The notes: a model not told the origin generated them from the letters alone. A stretch of 64,000 nucleotides of DNA from an uncultured Fulvivirga sp. (GCA_947500555.1 CANMSE010000003.1:558001-622000), one strand, 5' to 3'. Shown: positions 34,696 through 45,403, numbered from the stretch's first letter. A program made the numbers and translations.

Positions 34696-37187
34696 AGAAT
34701 GAACTGAAAACTAAATTTCACTGCAAATTTAGTAACATCTGGATTGTCTAAGTAAGTAAGTCGATGGAGAAAATCAACTCGAAGAATTTTAAATATATTT
34801 TCTACTCCATATCCAATTTCCACATATGGCTCATCAGAAAGACTACCTATTTGTTCCACTTCATCACCATTTTGATCTGTTAATGGCAATAAGTTAACAT
34901 TATCTGAATCAAGATTGCCATATAAAATATTGGTTGTAGCCACAAGCCTCCATTTTAATTTTTTCATTAATGGAATTCTATTTAAAAGAAATCCTTCAAA
35001 AAAGTGATTATATCTAAGAGCCACATATGATGAACTGGCAAATTCGGAAAAATTCATGAGGTTATAAGCTGCTCTGGTATAAAAAGCTGACTCATTACCA
35101 ATATGAGCTTTTAATAACGGGTAAGGCAACGTTTCAAAAATATGCTCAGCTGACAGATTGAAATCAGATGTGCCTAGTAAACCCATTCTTAGCCTTTTAT
35201 TAACATTAATTCCAATTCTATTATAGGTAAAGTCACTTCCTGCAATTCCAGCAATACCTCTCGTATATCTCAAGGTAACCACAGGCCATTTGGTAGTTCC
35301 CAGACTAATACGATCATTCTCATTTTGTATAAATAGTTCATCCCTTGCGAACCGCGATTCAACTGTTACTTCAGCAGTCTGTATTTCACTCTCTATTGGG
35401 GAATCTGTCCGTTCCGGATTTGTTCGATACGCAAATGGATACAATGGGTCAAATGTGCGGTAATTAAAAATGATCTTTTGATTATAACCTTTAAATAGTT
35501 CACGCTGAGCCGTGAATTTATACTGATCGAAATAATAAGGTCTGACTAAGTTACCAAACTTAGTAGCGGTTAGGAACACGGTACTCCCAATCAAATCCTC
35601 AGCTGATAATCCAACCTGATCAATATCATGAGTGTGTTCCAATCTCACAGTAGTCCACCTATTTCGCGAAAGTATGCGCTGAACAAATCCATTGTACTTG
35701 AACTCATTGTCCCTTGTACCATAAGCTACTCGAGCTCCGAACATCCATTTGTTACTAAAATCAGCATTAGTCCTGAAACCTGCTTGGAAGCGATTGCCTT
35801 CTATACTATTGTTCGCATAAAGCGACAAATAAGGGCCCACATCTATTTTTCCGACTTTCTTGTAACCATTTATAGCAATATTGATGATTTCTGTATAAGT
35901 CTTTACTATAGGGATATTACGCAAAGTATCAATCATCCGATAGACACTCATCTCCGTTGGGGATAATGGCTCATGTCGCTTATTCTCCCAGAATTCATCA
36001 GTGTTATTTAGTCTGAAGTCTTCAGCTACAATAATTGGGTGTTGATAGAACTCAGGATCTTTGACATCATTTACTTTTATATTTTGATTAGATGTATAAA
36101 ATTTTGCAAGGACGCCAGCCATATTTTCGGTGATCTCGCCAATGTCAAGTAGTATTCTATTTTTTGAGGGTATCCATGATCCTGCGGCAGTTTTCTCAAG
36201 CTCTTGTTGAACTTTGATTTTCTCAATGTAATTCAGATTAGCGCTTTTTTTGACTGTAGCGTCAATTTGACGCAGCGCATATTCACTTTTAGTAATCCAC
36301 ATGGTGCCGAAAAAGGCTAAATCCTGTTCTCGTTTTGGAAAAAAATCAAGACGATAACAAAAATCCTCTCCAACCATAGCACTATCCGTCAGGTCGTAGT
36401 CATAATATAACTTCCAACCGTCAGCAATTGGAGAGATAAAGTCTTTGCTCACAATATTTAACCAGTTATTATAAAAGTTATATTCCTGGAATGAGGACCC
36501 GATAAACTGTGAAACCAATGAACCATCAGTCACACCTACTCCTGAAATTCGAGATTTTAAGATTTCTTCATGTTGTAGTTTGGGGTCATTTCTAAAATAG
36601 AACTGTGAGATAGTTTCAGAAATAAATACGGGTAGAATAGGTTTACCATCTTCCCCTGCTATTTGTTCAACGCTATCCATGACTTGCGTTATCTTCTTTA
36701 CAAACTTTTTCTTTTTAAAGCGATCAGTAATATTATCTACGTCAACTTCAACTTTAGAATAGGTTTCATACTCGTAGGCTTTCAGTGTTTTTTTATCATT
36801 GATCTTTTTGTTTTGCACTACACCTCTTAATATTTCAAAAGCTGGATTTTCTCCTGCGATGAATATAATCTCTTGCAAATTCACTACATCTTCACTGAGC
36901 TGAAAATTTATTACCTGAGTAGCACCATGTTCAACAGGTTTTGTCTTTTGCTTGTAACCGATGTAACTACATAAAATTGAATCGGCCTTCAGACCGATTT
37001 CTACTTGGTAAAAACCTTCAAAATCAGTGGTAGTTCCAGTTGAGTGACCCGTAAAAATAAGGTTGGCAAAAGGAATAGGATCTCCTGTATTTGCATCTGT
37101 AACTCTTCCCGAAACAACTGTTTTCTGAGCCAATAAGGAAAAAGTAAGTAAATACAGACAACTAAATATGACCTGTTTCAACAGCAA
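34692..37187 (-). CDS. DUF5686 outer membrane protein with carboxypeptidase-regulatory-like domain
   Basis: 831-residue outer membrane protein. A signal peptide ('LLTFSLLAQ') precedes a CarboxypepD_reg-like beta sandwich (about 20-105, 'VVSGRVTDANTGDPIPFANL', 'GTTTDFEGFYQVEI'), as in the N-terminal extension of many TonB-dependent receptors. The rest is the DUF5686 region with barrel strands, ending 'FAVKFSFQFIL' with a terminal aromatic-hydrophobic pattern. No plug domain is seen, so it is not a classic SusC receptor. Overlaps the TPR lipoprotein gene by 4 bp; the two may form an outer membrane complex (inference). Confidence 0.9.
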   Translation of the reverse strand: MLLKQVIFSCLYLLTFSLLAQKTVVSGRVTDANTGDPIPFANLIFTGHSTGTTTDFEGFYQVEIGLKADSILCSYIGYKQKTKPVEHGATQVINFQLSEDVVNLQEIIFIAGENPAFEILRGVVQNKKINDKKTLKAYEYETYSKVEVDVDNITDRFKKKKFVKKITQVMDSVEQIAGEDGKPILPVFISETISQFYFRNDPKLQHEEILKSRISGVGVTDGSLVSQFIGSSFQEYNFYNNWLNIVSKDFISPIADGWKLYYDYDLTDSAMVGEDFCYRLDFFPKREQDLAFFGTMWITKSEYALRQIDATVKKSANLNYIEKIKVQQELEKTAAGSWIPSKNRILLDIGEITENMAGVLAKFYTSNQNIKVNDVKDPEFYQHPIIVAEDFRLNNTDEFWENKRHEPLSPTEMSVYRMIDTLRNIPIVKTYTEIINIAINGYKKVGKIDVGPYLSLYANNSIEGNRFQAGFRTNADFSNKWMFGARVAYGTRDNEFKYNGFVQRILSRNRWTTVRLEHTHDIDQVGLSAEDLIGSTVFLTATKFGNLVRPYYFDQYKFTAQRELFKGYNQKIIFNYRTFDPLYPFAYRTNPERTDSPIESEIQTAEVTVESRFARDELFIQNENDRISLGTTKWPVVTLRYTRGIAGIAGSDFTYNRIGINVNKRLRMGLLGTSDFNLSAEHIFETLPYPLLKAHIGNESAFYTRAAYNLMNFSEFASSSYVALRYNHFFEGFLLNRIPLMKKLKWRLVATTNILYGNLDSDNVNLLPLTDQNGDEVEQIGSLSDEPYVEIGYGVENIFKILRVDFLHRLTYLDNPDVTKFAVKFSFQFIL

Positions 37188-37284
37188 TTTACACGATTGA
37201 TTTTTGATTGAGAGGTAAAGTAAAATAATCAGCCTGAATTAAGCCTGATCAAACTCCATTTTTTAATGGATTAATAACATTTTC

Positions 37285-39990
37285 TTAAAAGTCTAGCTCT
37301 ATAGTGTCTCCTATGTTATACTCTGGATCATCTTTGCCTTTTACATCTACTTTTTTACTACTTACCTCTTTTTTTGTTTCTAACTTATTTTCAACGTTCT
37401 GACTGTCGATAGATTCCTCTTTATTCTTAGATTCAATATTTTTTTCTAGTACTTCTGGTTGCTCTTTTACAACTGGTAATTCTTCTGTAATTAGTTTGAC
37501 TTTTTTTACATTATGAGATGATAGTCTGTTACCAAGAGCTTTCCAGCCTTTAACTTCGATTAAGTCTTGCAAACTTATTACTTCTGTCTCTCTTTCCTTA
37601 CTCTTACCTCGTGTATACTCTACTTCAACAGAAGGAAACTCTGAAGTAGATGCAATAATTAATTTGGAGCCACTTGATTCGCTTATAAAGCCAAATTTCT
37701 TTTCTATAGTAGTAGTTTCTACAATGAACCGTTTAACTAGATAGTTTTTACTTTCTCCGTCATAATGAACCACAGAAACAGGTCTTTGAGGAATAAATTT
37801 CTCAATTAGATACACTTTGCTCGGTTCATAACGATTGGTCAATTCATAGGTAGTTAGCTCGTAAGAACCATCTTTATAAATGACCAGTATATTATCATCT
37901 CCATTAAATTTACCAATATGATCACCCCTTTCATCTTTATTGAGCCTTCCTACAGCTGCATCATACCAGATATCCAACCCACTAAGTGTCGAAACTCCTT
38001 CCGATTTCAATTCAATTTTTCGTACGGGATACTTAGTTAGTATATTACCCCCTGCGCCTCTTCCTTTGATATCTAATGTTGAAAAGTCAAAGTCGAACAC
38101 TTTGATTCTTGCCTTGGCACCTGAAGTCAATTTTACAGTAATTATTTCTGCCTCGCCATTGGGGTTGGAAGTCAAATAAAGGGTTTTAGATCCCTTGGCT
38201 CCTTTTGTAAGTTCGTACTCTTTGTCTCGGGTAATGGCAGTAACATTGAATCTTTTTATCATAGATCGCCCGGTACCTCCGTCTAAATAGACCATATTAT
38301 AGGTCATACGATCATCACCTTTCTTCCAGACACCTGCGTAGAGAATGTCTTTACCCATAAAGGTCTTTTCAGAAATTCGTGATACCATCATTTTACCATC
38401 TCTGCGAATGGCTATGATGTCATCGATGTCTGAACACTCACAAACAAATTCATCTTTTCTCAAGCCATAACCCACGAAGCCGTCTTTCCGGTTAACATAA
38501 AGCTTTTGATTATTGGCAGCTACGATGGTTGTATCTATAGAGTCAAAAGACTTTATTTCAGTTTTTCGCTCTCTACCAGCGCCATACTTTTCTTGTAGCT
38601 TGCTAAAGTATGCTATAGCATAGTCCGTTATATGAGCTAGATGGTACTCTGTTTCTTTTAGTTCCTCTTCAAGTTTTTTGAGTAGTTCGTCTGCTTTAAA
38701 AGAGTCAAAGCGTGAGATTCTTTTAATCTTTATCTCAGTTAACCGAACGATATCCTCCTCTGTTATTTCTCTATAAAACTGTGGTTTATAAGGACCCAGA
38801 CCCTTATCTATGGTCTCAATTACCGCTTCCCATGTTTCACACTCCTCAATGTCTCTGTAAATTCTATTTTCTATAAAAATGCGTTCCAGAGAAGAAAACA
38901 GTATCTTCTCCATCAACTCATTACGCCTTATTTCTAGTTCCTGTGTTAATAGGTCAACAGTTTGATCCGTATTAATTCTCAGTATCTCGCTAACAGGAAT
39001 AAAATGAGGCTTATCCTCAATGATCACACAAGCGTTAGGCGAAATGGATACCTCGCAGTCAGTAAAAGCATATAATGCATCGATCGTAATATCTGGTGAT
39101 TGACCAGGTGCCAGATCAATGATAATTTCTACGTCTTTGGCAGTATTGTCAACTACCTTCTTGATCTTTATTTTTCCTTTATCATTGGCCTTAATGATAG
39201 ATTCTATAAGTCCAGTTGTGGTAGTTGCAAAAGGAATATCACGAATGATTAATGATTTTTTATCAAGCTCTTCAATTTTGGCTCTGACCTTAACCTTACC
39301 GCCACGCATACCTTGATTATACTCCGAGAAGTCCGCCATACCACCGGTAGCAAAGTCAGGATAGATCTTCACTTTCTTTCCTTTCAGAATATCAATTGAT
39401 GCCTTGATAAGCTCACAAAAGTTGTGTGGTAATATCTTAGTTGACAAACCAACAGCTATACCCTCCACTCCCTGAGCTAGAAGCAATGGAAATTTAACAG
39501 GAAGAGTAACGGGTTCTTTCTTCCGTCCATCATAGGACAATTGCCATTCTGTAGTTTGTGGATTATAAAGAACATCTAATGCAAACTTTGAAGGACGAGC
39601 CTCTATATATCTTGGAGCCGCAGCACTATCTCCGGTTCTAACATCACCCCAATTGCCCTGCGTGTCTATAAGAAGGTCCTTTTGACCTATATTGACCATG
39701 GCATCAGCAATAGAAGCATCACCATGTGGATGATACTGCATGGTTTGACCAATAACATTCGCTACTTTATTATAGCGACCATCATCCATCTCTTTCAGCG
39801 CATGCATAATACGCCTTTGTACTGGTTTGAATCCATCTCCAATGGCAGGAACTGCTCGCTCAAGAATTACATACGAAGCATATTCCAAAAACCAGTTTTC
39901 ATACATGCCCGATACTGGAGTGACGTCATGTATGATATCTTCTTCATGATTCTCATTTTTACCTTCTAGAGGCTCTTGGTCTTCCGTCAT
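37285..39990 (-). CDS. parC: DNA topoisomerase IV subunit A
   Basis: 901-residue type IIA topoisomerase A subunit. The catalytic tyrosine lies in 'AAPRYIEARPSKF' near residue 120, after the winged-helix 'QRRIMHALKEMDDGRYNKVA'. The C-terminal region is a beta-pinwheel-like domain lacking a clear GyrA box, consistent with ParC, and ends in a long Lys/Glu-rich tail unusual in length. With ParE it decatenates daughter chromosomes. Separated from parE by 11 bp. Assigned to topoisomerase IV rather than gyrase because of pairing with a ParE-like B subunit and the lack of the GyrA box. Confidence 0.93.
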   Translation of the reverse strand: MTEDQEPLEGKNENHEEDIIHDVTPVSGMYENWFLEYASYVILERAVPAIGDGFKPVQRRIMHALKEMDDGRYNKVANVIGQTMQYHPHGDASIADAMVNIGQKDLLIDTQGNWGDVRTGDSAAAPRYIEARPSKFALDVLYNPQTTEWQLSYDGRKKEPVTLPVKFPLLLAQGVEGIAVGLSTKILPHNFCELIKASIDILKGKKVKIYPDFATGGMADFSEYNQGMRGGKVKVRAKIEELDKKSLIIRDIPFATTTTGLIESIIKANDKGKIKIKKVVDNTAKDVEIIIDLAPGQSPDITIDALYAFTDCEVSISPNACVIIEDKPHFIPVSEILRINTDQTVDLLTQELEIRRNELMEKILFSSLERIFIENRIYRDIEECETWEAVIETIDKGLGPYKPQFYREITEEDIVRLTEIKIKRISRFDSFKADELLKKLEEELKETEYHLAHITDYAIAYFSKLQEKYGAGRERKTEIKSFDSIDTTIVAANNQKLYVNRKDGFVGYGLRKDEFVCECSDIDDIIAIRRDGKMMVSRISEKTFMGKDILYAGVWKKGDDRMTYNMVYLDGGTGRSMIKRFNVTAITRDKEYELTKGAKGSKTLYLTSNPNGEAEIITVKLTSGAKARIKVFDFDFSTLDIKGRGAGGNILTKYPVRKIELKSEGVSTLSGLDIWYDAAVGRLNKDERGDHIGKFNGDDNILVIYKDGSYELTTYELTNRYEPSKVYLIEKFIPQRPVSVVHYDGESKNYLVKRFIVETTTIEKKFGFISESSGSKLIIASTSEFPSVEVEYTRGKSKERETEVISLQDLIEVKGWKALGNRLSSHNVKKVKLITEELPVVKEQPEVLEKNIESKNKEESIDSQNVENKLETKKEVSSKKVDVKGKDDPEYNIGDTIELDF

Positions 39991-40001
39991 TAATTATGAT
40001 T

Positions 40002-41861
40002 TTATGCTACTTCTTCAACAACATCTTTCTCAACTTTCAAATTGCCCACAATAAATTCTTGTCGGTCAGGAGTATTCTTACCCATATAAAAGGTGAGTAA
40101 TTGATTTATTGAAGTCTCTTTGTTTAAAATGATGGGGTCAAGTCTAATATCCTCACCTATGAATGTTCCAAATTCATCAGGTGAAATCTCGCCAAGCCCT
40201 TTAAATCGAGTTATCTCAGGCTTATTCCCTAACTTTTGAACTGCGGCTTGTTTTTCCTCCTCAGAATAGCAATAGATGGTTTCTTTCTTATTTCTAACTC
40301 TGAAAAGTGGCGTATCAAGAATAAATACATGCCCTTGTTTTACCAAATCAGGAAAGAACTGAAGAAAGAATGTCAAAAGAAGAAGCCTTATATGCATACC
40401 ATCAACATCGGCATCGGTAGCAATTATTATCTTTCTATATCGCAAACCTTCAATTCCGTCTTCAATATTTAGCGCGTGTTGTAATAAATTGAATTCCTCA
40501 TTCTCATAAACAACCTTTTTTGTTAGGTTAAAGCAATTCAATGGTTTTCCCCGAAGACTAAAGACTGCCTGAGTTTGCACATCTCTTGATTTGGTAATTG
40601 ATCCACTTGCCGAGTCTCCCTCGGTAATAAAGATCATCGTATCATCTACTTTATCTCCTTTTTTGTCATCAAAGTGAATCCTGCAATCTCTAAGTTTTTT
40701 ATTGTGAAGATTAGCTTTTTTCGCCCTGTCATTAGCTAATTTCTTAATTCCAGCAATTTCCTTACGCTCGCGCTCTGATTGTAATATTCGCTTCAAAATT
40801 GCATCAGCTACTTCACTATTTCTATGCAAATAGTTATCAAGTTCTGTCTTTAGAAAGTCATTGATAAAAGTTCGCATTGTGGGGCCATCCGGTCCTACAT
40901 TCTGCGAACCAAGTTTTGTCTTAGTTTGTGATTCAAAAACTGGTTCCTGAACTCTCACAGCTATAGCTCCCACTATGCTGGCACGAACATCAGCCGCGTC
41001 AAAATTCTTATTATAAAAATCACGAACTGTCTTGACCACTGCTTCTCTGAAAGCGGCTAGATGTGTTCCTCCCTGAGTAGTATATTGTCCATTCACAAAG
41101 GAGTAGTATTCCTCACCATATTGATTGCTATGTGATAATGCCATTTCAATATCCTCACCCCTCAAATGAATAATAGGATAGCGTAACGTTTCAATGTCCG
41201 TTTTACGCTCCAGCAAATCTCTTAACCCATTTTCAGAATGAAACTTCTTACCGTTGAAATTGATAGTCAGTCCGGCATTAAGAAAAACATAATTCCAGAT
41301 GAGATCATTTAAGTAGTCAGGAATAAAATGGAAATTCTTGAAAACTGTTTCATCGGGTTCAAAGGTAATAAGTGTACCATTACGGCCACTTGACTTAACC
41401 ACCTTTGCATCATTCGAAACCTCACCTCTGGTAAATTCTGCTACTTTTGTCTCGCCTTCTCTAAAAGATTGTACTTTAAAATAAGTGGATAGTGCATTCA
41501 CTGCCTTAGTACCAACACCATTTAACCCAACAGACTTCTGAAAGGCACCAGAATCATACTTGCCCCCTGTATTAATTTTTGAAACACAGTCCACAACCTT
41601 TCCTAAAGGTATACCGCGACCATAATCTCTAATTTCTACACGGTGGTCGGTAATTTTGACATCTATGGTTTTGCCATAGCCCATCATGTGTTCATCGATG
41701 CAATTGTCGATTACCTCCTTTACTAAAACATAAATACCATCATCTTGAGCTGAGCCGTCACCCAATTTGCCAATATACATACCTGGTCGAAGCCTGATGT
41801 GCTCTTTCCAGTCCAGTGATTTGATACTATCCTCGGTGTACTCCACGTGATCAACTGCCAT
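40002..41861 (-). CDS. parE: DNA topoisomerase IV subunit B
   Basis: 619-residue B subunit with a GHKL ATPase ('[17 protein letters not shown]', 'YGRGIPLG', '[13 protein letters not shown]'), a transducer domain and a TOPRIM domain ('[14 protein letters not shown]', '[14 protein letters not shown]'). Length and the lack of the GyrB insert fit ParE. Upstream of parC by 11 bp in the same operon. The 160-bp gap before it holds no recognisable operator. Confidence 0.95.
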   Translation of the reverse strand: MAVDHVEYTEDSIKSLDWKEHIRLRPGMYIGKLGDGSAQDDGIYVLVKEVIDNCIDEHMMGYGKTIDVKITDHRVEIRDYGRGIPLGKVVDCVSKINTGGKYDSGAFQKSVGLNGVGTKAVNALSTYFKVQSFREGETKVAEFTRGEVSNDAKVVKSSGRNGTLITFEPDETVFKNFHFIPDYLNDLIWNYVFLNAGLTINFNGKKFHSENGLRDLLERKTDIETLRYPIIHLRGEDIEMALSHSNQYGEEYYSFVNGQYTTQGGTHLAAFREAVVKTVRDFYNKNFDAADVRASIVGAIAVRVQEPVFESQTKTKLGSQNVGPDGPTMRTFINDFLKTELDNYLHRNSEVADAILKRILQSERERKEIAGIKKLANDRAKKANLHNKKLRDCRIHFDDKKGDKVDDTMIFITEGDSASGSITKSRDVQTQAVFSLRGKPLNCFNLTKKVVYENEEFNLLQHALNIEDGIEGLRYRKIIIATDADVDGMHIRLLLLTFFLQFFPDLVKQGHVFILDTPLFRVRNKKETIYCYSEEEKQAAVQKLGNKPEITRFKGLGEISPDEFGTFIGEDIRLDPIILNKETSINQLLTFYMGKNTPDRQEFIVGNLKVEKDVVEEVA

Positions 41862-42022
41862 ATACTTATTGCCTGCTTAACGGTTTCTGAATGAGCGAAT
41901 AAACGCTAAAATAAAGATTTATTCAAGGCGATGTATGAGTTAATATTACTGCCTTATTTTGCTATTAATCACTTAATCATCAGATAATTAGCTAGTTAGT
42001 AATAACTGAATAAAACAAAGGT

Positions 42023-42460
42023 TTAAGACTTAATTTTTTGTTTAATAATAAAAATCGGAAGGCTAATCGCACAGAGGATGATAATGCCAAGTGAAATGAA
42101 GATGAGGTATCCAAAATTAGAATAGTCAAATTTTTCGCTGCCGTTATAAACCTGAACAAAAAACAACACCACAATAAGAAAGAAATTTAGAGCTGATCCT
42201 AAGCTCATGTACCAACCTTTCAAAAACTCTGCAAGAGTATGATCCTGCTTACGAATTTTCCATTGACCTATATAAAGTGTAAAGTTGACCAACATTATGA
42301 CAGCCAATCCAATATAGAAAAACACTTCTCTGTCGAGGCCAGGTGCAAGTTCATTAAGCAGCACCTGCTGATTCTCGTAAAGGCCTGCATATACAAATAA
42401 TAAAAGTCCTGCTGTTGCCAGTAATGTAACGAACCAAAATGCTTTAATCAGTCTATTCAT
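42023..42460 (-). CDS. Four-helix membrane protein of unknown function
   Basis: 145-residue integral membrane protein with four hydrophobic segments ('FWFVTLLATAGLLLFVYAGL', 'FFYIGLAVIMLVNFTLYIG', 'FFLIVVLFFVQVY', 'YLIFISLGIIILCAISLPIF') and a basic C-terminus 'KQKIKS'. No family is recognised. It lies upstream of parE on the same strand with a 160-bp gap, so cotranscription is uncertain. Confidence 0.8.
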   Translation of the reverse strand: MNRLIKAFWFVTLLATAGLLLFVYAGLYENQQVLLNELAPGLDREVFFYIGLAVIMLVNFTLYIGQWKIRKQDHTLAEFLKGWYMSLGSALNFFLIVVLFFVQVYNGSEKFDYSNFGYLIFISLGIIILCAISLPIFIIKQKIKS

Positions 42461-42515
42461 TTGATGTTTCTAATTTGTCGCGAAGTTAGGTCATAATTGT
42501 TAATTTTGAATTCAA

Positions 42516-43736
42516 ATGAATTTCAATCCCATTATACTTTCTATCCCGATTTACTTCCTTCTAATTGGAGTAGAATTAGTAATTCAATGGTACTCCAAAA
42601 GAAAGCTTTACAGGCTTAATGACGCAGTAACTAACATATCATGTGGAATTACATCACAGCTAACAGGTATCTTTCTAAAAGTCGTTGGTGTTGGTGCCTA
42701 TACGTTAGTATTTAATTACTTCTCATTATTTGAAGTATCATCCACCTGGTACACTTTTATAATTTTATTTATAGGAGCAGACTTTTTTTACTACTGGGCT
42801 CATAGAATGAGTCATGAGGTCAACCTTTTTTGGGGAGGGCACGTGGTGCATCATCAAAGTGAAGATTACAACTTTTCTGTAGCTTTAAGGCAAGGTTCTT
42901 TCCAGATACTATGGACCTTTGCCTTCTATTTACCTCTTGCGATAATTGGCTTCAAACCTCTGGATTTCGTTTTTGTTTCTGCTTTGGTTACGGTTTATCA
43001 ATTTTGGATACATACTGAAACCATTAACAAAATGGGATGGTTTGAGCACATTTTCAATACTCCTTCCCATCATAGAGTTCATCATGGTAGAGATCCAAAA
43101 TATATCGATAAGAATCATGCAGGCGTATTTATCATTTGGGATAAGCTGTTCGGCACTTTTCAAAAAGAAGAAGAAAAACCCACTTATGGTATAACTAAAC
43201 CTGTAAATAGCTGGAACCCTATCTGGGTCAACCTTGAACACTATTCTCAAATGTTTTCGCAGTTGATATCTATTGAAGGGTTTACCAATAAGCTGAAATT
43301 CTTATTCTATAAACCTGGCTGGCAACCTGAAGAATTTGGCGGTTATCAAGCTGCTCAACCTGTGGACAAGAAGGCATATAGAAAATATGATACCGAAGTC
43401 ACTAGCAAGTTGAGCTACTATGTTCTTTTTCAGTATCTAATTACCCTGATAGCCACTGCCCTGTTTCTTTTTAATTATAAGCAACTCAGTTTGATCTATC
43501 AGTTAACGATCATTGCAGGAATCGCTGTCACTATAGTAAATTCTGGCGCTTTACTTGACAACAAGCAATGGGCCTACGTATCTGAATATGTCAGATTAAT
43601 AGTCTTTGGTATTGCTGGCTCGCTTGCTGCATATGGATTCGATTTAATATGGCTTTATGTAGTTTCCGCCATTTACGCTGCAGTATCAATAACTTTTATA
43701 ACTCTTCCAGCAAGATCAATTCAAATAGCCAAATGA
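42516..43736 (+). CDS. Sterol desaturase/fatty acid hydroxylase family protein
   Basis: 406-residue membrane di-iron enzyme. The three histidine boxes are visible: 'HRMSHE', 'HVVHHQSED' and 'HRVHHGRDPKYIDKNHAG'. Hydrophobic helices flank them, and a C-terminal extension of about 140 residues adds further membrane segments. Members oxidise lipids (alkylglycerol monooxygenase, hydroxylases, desaturases); the long C-terminal membrane part is found in the alkylglycerol monooxygenase-like group. The stop overlaps the next gene's start (ATGA). Confidence 0.9.
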   Translation: MNFNPIILSIPIYFLLIGVELVIQWYSKRKLYRLNDAVTNISCGITSQLTGIFLKVVGVGAYTLVFNYFSLFEVSSTWYTFIILFIGADFFYYWAHRMSHEVNLFWGGHVVHHQSEDYNFSVALRQGSFQILWTFAFYLPLAIIGFKPLDFVFVSALVTVYQFWIHTETINKMGWFEHIFNTPSHHRVHHGRDPKYIDKNHAGVFIIWDKLFGTFQKEEEKPTYGITKPVNSWNPIWVNLEHYSQMFSQLISIEGFTNKLKFLFYKPGWQPEEFGGYQAAQPVDKKAYRKYDTEVTSKLSYYVLFQYLITLIATALFLFNYKQLSLIYQLTIIAGIAVTIVNSGALLDNKQWAYVSEYVRLIVFGIAGSLAAYGFDLIWLYVVSAIYAAVSITFITLPARSIQIAK

Positions 43737-44098
43737 AGAATATACTACTATTTATAGCACTGGGTTTTATGGCGTGCAATCAGAGCATTGATTTACCACA
43801 CGTTGACGAACTTGCCTGGAAGAATGACAAAAACGGGTGCGAATTAGTTAGAGCTACTCTTATTGAAGGTATTGAGCAAGATAAAGACCTCTTAAAAGGT
43901 CTTAGCCAAGATGATGTCATTGGTGTTTTAGGCAAACCTGATCAAAATGAGCTTTTTAAAAGAAATCAAAAGTTCTTTATTTATAATATCACACCTTATG
44001 ATTGTGATAAATCTGTTAACAAAATATCACGTAAATACCTGAGCATCAGATTTAATGCTACAGGTCTGGCTAAGGAGATTATTATTTATACTGAATAA
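43733..44098 (+). CDS. Small lipoprotein of unknown function
   Basis: 121 residues from the ATG at 43733-43735 that overlaps the fatty acid hydroxylase stop. Signal peptide with lipobox 'LGFMAC' and then 'LSQDDVIGVLGKPDQNELFK', which resembles the SmpA/OmlA-like fold seen in BamE-type lipoproteins, although the match is short. The C-terminal 'KYLSIRFNATGLAKEIIIYT' fits the same fold. Probably a periplasmic or outer membrane lipoprotein coupled to the enzyme upstream. Confidence 0.75.
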   Translation: MKNILLFIALGFMACNQSIDLPHVDELAWKNDKNGCELVRATLIEGIEQDKDLLKGLSQDDVIGVLGKPDQNELFKRNQKFFIYNITPYDCDKSVNKISRKYLSIRFNATGLAKEIIIYTE

Positions 44099-44159
44099 TC
44101 TAGTTTTTCATCTGAATTTTTTTCAGTAACTTATTGATTCAACCATCAATCAATAACAC

Positions 44160-44579
44160 ATGAGTAGTATTCAATTCCATCCTAACGAACTATTGTTGGT
44201 GTACAATGATCCAAGCTCGACTACTGGAAAACAAACAAGAGCTTATGCTAAATCAGTATCAAACAATATTAATGAAGTTGATCTGAGAAATGTCAAGCTT
44301 ACCACTACCTTGTGGAAAGAGATTGTCAATAAACTTAAGCTACATCCCGAAGAGATCATGAATAAATCATCGAAGCTCTTTAAAGAAAAGTTTGCTGACA
44401 ATCATTATACTATGACAGGATTGCTCGAAGCTTTGACTCACAGCCCTGAGTTACTTAAAGCTCCTATTGCCATTTATCATAATAGAGCAGTATTTTGTCA
44501 AAAACCAACGGATATCCTGAGGTTAGAAGTAAATAGTAAAACTAGTCATAAGATACCACCACATTTAAGAAGAGCTTAG
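44160..44579 (+). CDS. ArsC-related protein lacking the catalytic cysteine
   Basis: 139-residue thioredoxin-fold protein of the ArsC/Spx-type family. The active-site loop is 'YNDPSSTTGKQTRAYA', where ArsC proteins carry a Cys (CxxS/CxxC); here the position is Ser, so arsenate reduction is unlikely. The downstream 'LKAPIAIYHNRAVFCQKPTD' is the standard family segment 'L.rPiv......a.....p'. The role may be regulatory or binding. It ends 4 bp into the CvfB-like gene on the other strand. Confidence 0.75.
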   Translation: MSSIQFHPNELLLVYNDPSSTTGKQTRAYAKSVSNNINEVDLRNVKLTTTLWKEIVNKLKLHPEEIMNKSSKLFKEKFADNHYTMTGLLEALTHSPELLKAPIAIYHNRAVFCQKPTDILRLEVNSKTSHKIPPHLRRA

Positions 44580-45403
44580 TCAATTCTACGTATTCCGTCT
44601 TCTTCAATGGCTATTTTTCTTTGCTTATAAAGGCTTCCTATTGCTTTCTTGAATGACTTTTTACTCATGTTAAGAATTTTGCTTACTTCATCAGGCTGAG
44701 ACTTATCTGTTAATTCCAGAAAGCCATTACCTTCTTCAAGAGCAATCAAAACCGATTTTACATTATCATCAATAGCATCAACTCCAGTGTTATAAAGTCT
44801 TAAGTCAATTTTACCGTCCTCCCTTATTTTTTGTATAAATCCTTTTCTTTCATCACCAATTGTCAAGGGCTCAAAGACTTCATTCGCATATAGTAATCCA
44901 GAATATTCACCATCAATAACAGCCAAATAACCTAGCTCTGTGATTCTGTGAATCAATAAATTGACTTGCTGCCCTCCTCTTAAATTATCAATGTCACTGC
45001 TCAAGAAACTGTCAAGCTTTCCTACACCAAGCAACCTGTCAGTTTTATGGTCATAACAAATTCTCACAACGTATCTTTGTCCTACCTCAAAAGGTACGTG
45101 CTGCTCGCTTTTAGGAACGAAAAGGTCTTTTTCCAGCCCCCATTCCATAAAAGCACCATGAGGTGAAGAGTCTTTGACTTCAAGTGCCACAATATCACCT
45201 AATTTTCCATATGGTTCCAGAGTAGTAGCAATAAGGCGATCTTCAGAATCTTTGTATAGAAAAACCTTGATTAAGTCATCTACCTTATAGCCTTCATCAA
45301 TGTATTTTTGTGGTAGCAAGATATCCCCCAAATCAGATTCCAGATATACACCAAAATCAACCTCACGGGCTATTTTTAATTCATAATACTCCCCTATTGT
45401 CAT
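44576..45403 (-). CDS. CvfB-family S1 RNA-binding protein
   Basis: 275-residue protein with tandem S1-like OB folds ('VDFGVYLESDLGDILLPQKY', 'GAFMEWGLEKDLFVPKSE', 'LGYLAVIDGEYSGLLYANEV') and a C-terminal winged helix ('ISKMSKKSFKKAIGSLYKQR'-like region). This is the CvfB/YitL architecture, linked to RNA binding and, in Staphylococcus, virulence regulation. Cytoplasmic. Divergent from the 3-hydroxyacyl-CoA dehydrogenase gene. Confidence 0.93.
   Translation of the reverse strand: MTIGEYYELKIAREVDFGVYLESDLGDILLPQKYIDEGYKVDDLIKVFLYKDSEDRLIATTLEPYGKLGDIVALEVKDSSPHGAFMEWGLEKDLFVPKSEQHVPFEVGQRYVVRICYDHKTDRLLGVGKLDSFLSSDIDNLRGGQQVNLLIHRITELGYLAVIDGEYSGLLYANEVFEPLTIGDERKGFIQKIREDGKIDLRLYNTGVDAIDDNVKSVLIALEEGNGFLELTDKSQPDEVSKILNMSKKSFKKAIGSLYKQRKIAIEEDGIRRID

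Noticed and set aside
37285..41861. DNA gyrase subunits
   Set aside because: No GyrA box in the A subunit, shorter B subunit, and adjacent parE-parC order favour topoisomerase IV.
44160..44579. Functional arsenate reductase
   Set aside because: The catalytic Cys is replaced by Ser and no arsenic resistance genes are nearby.
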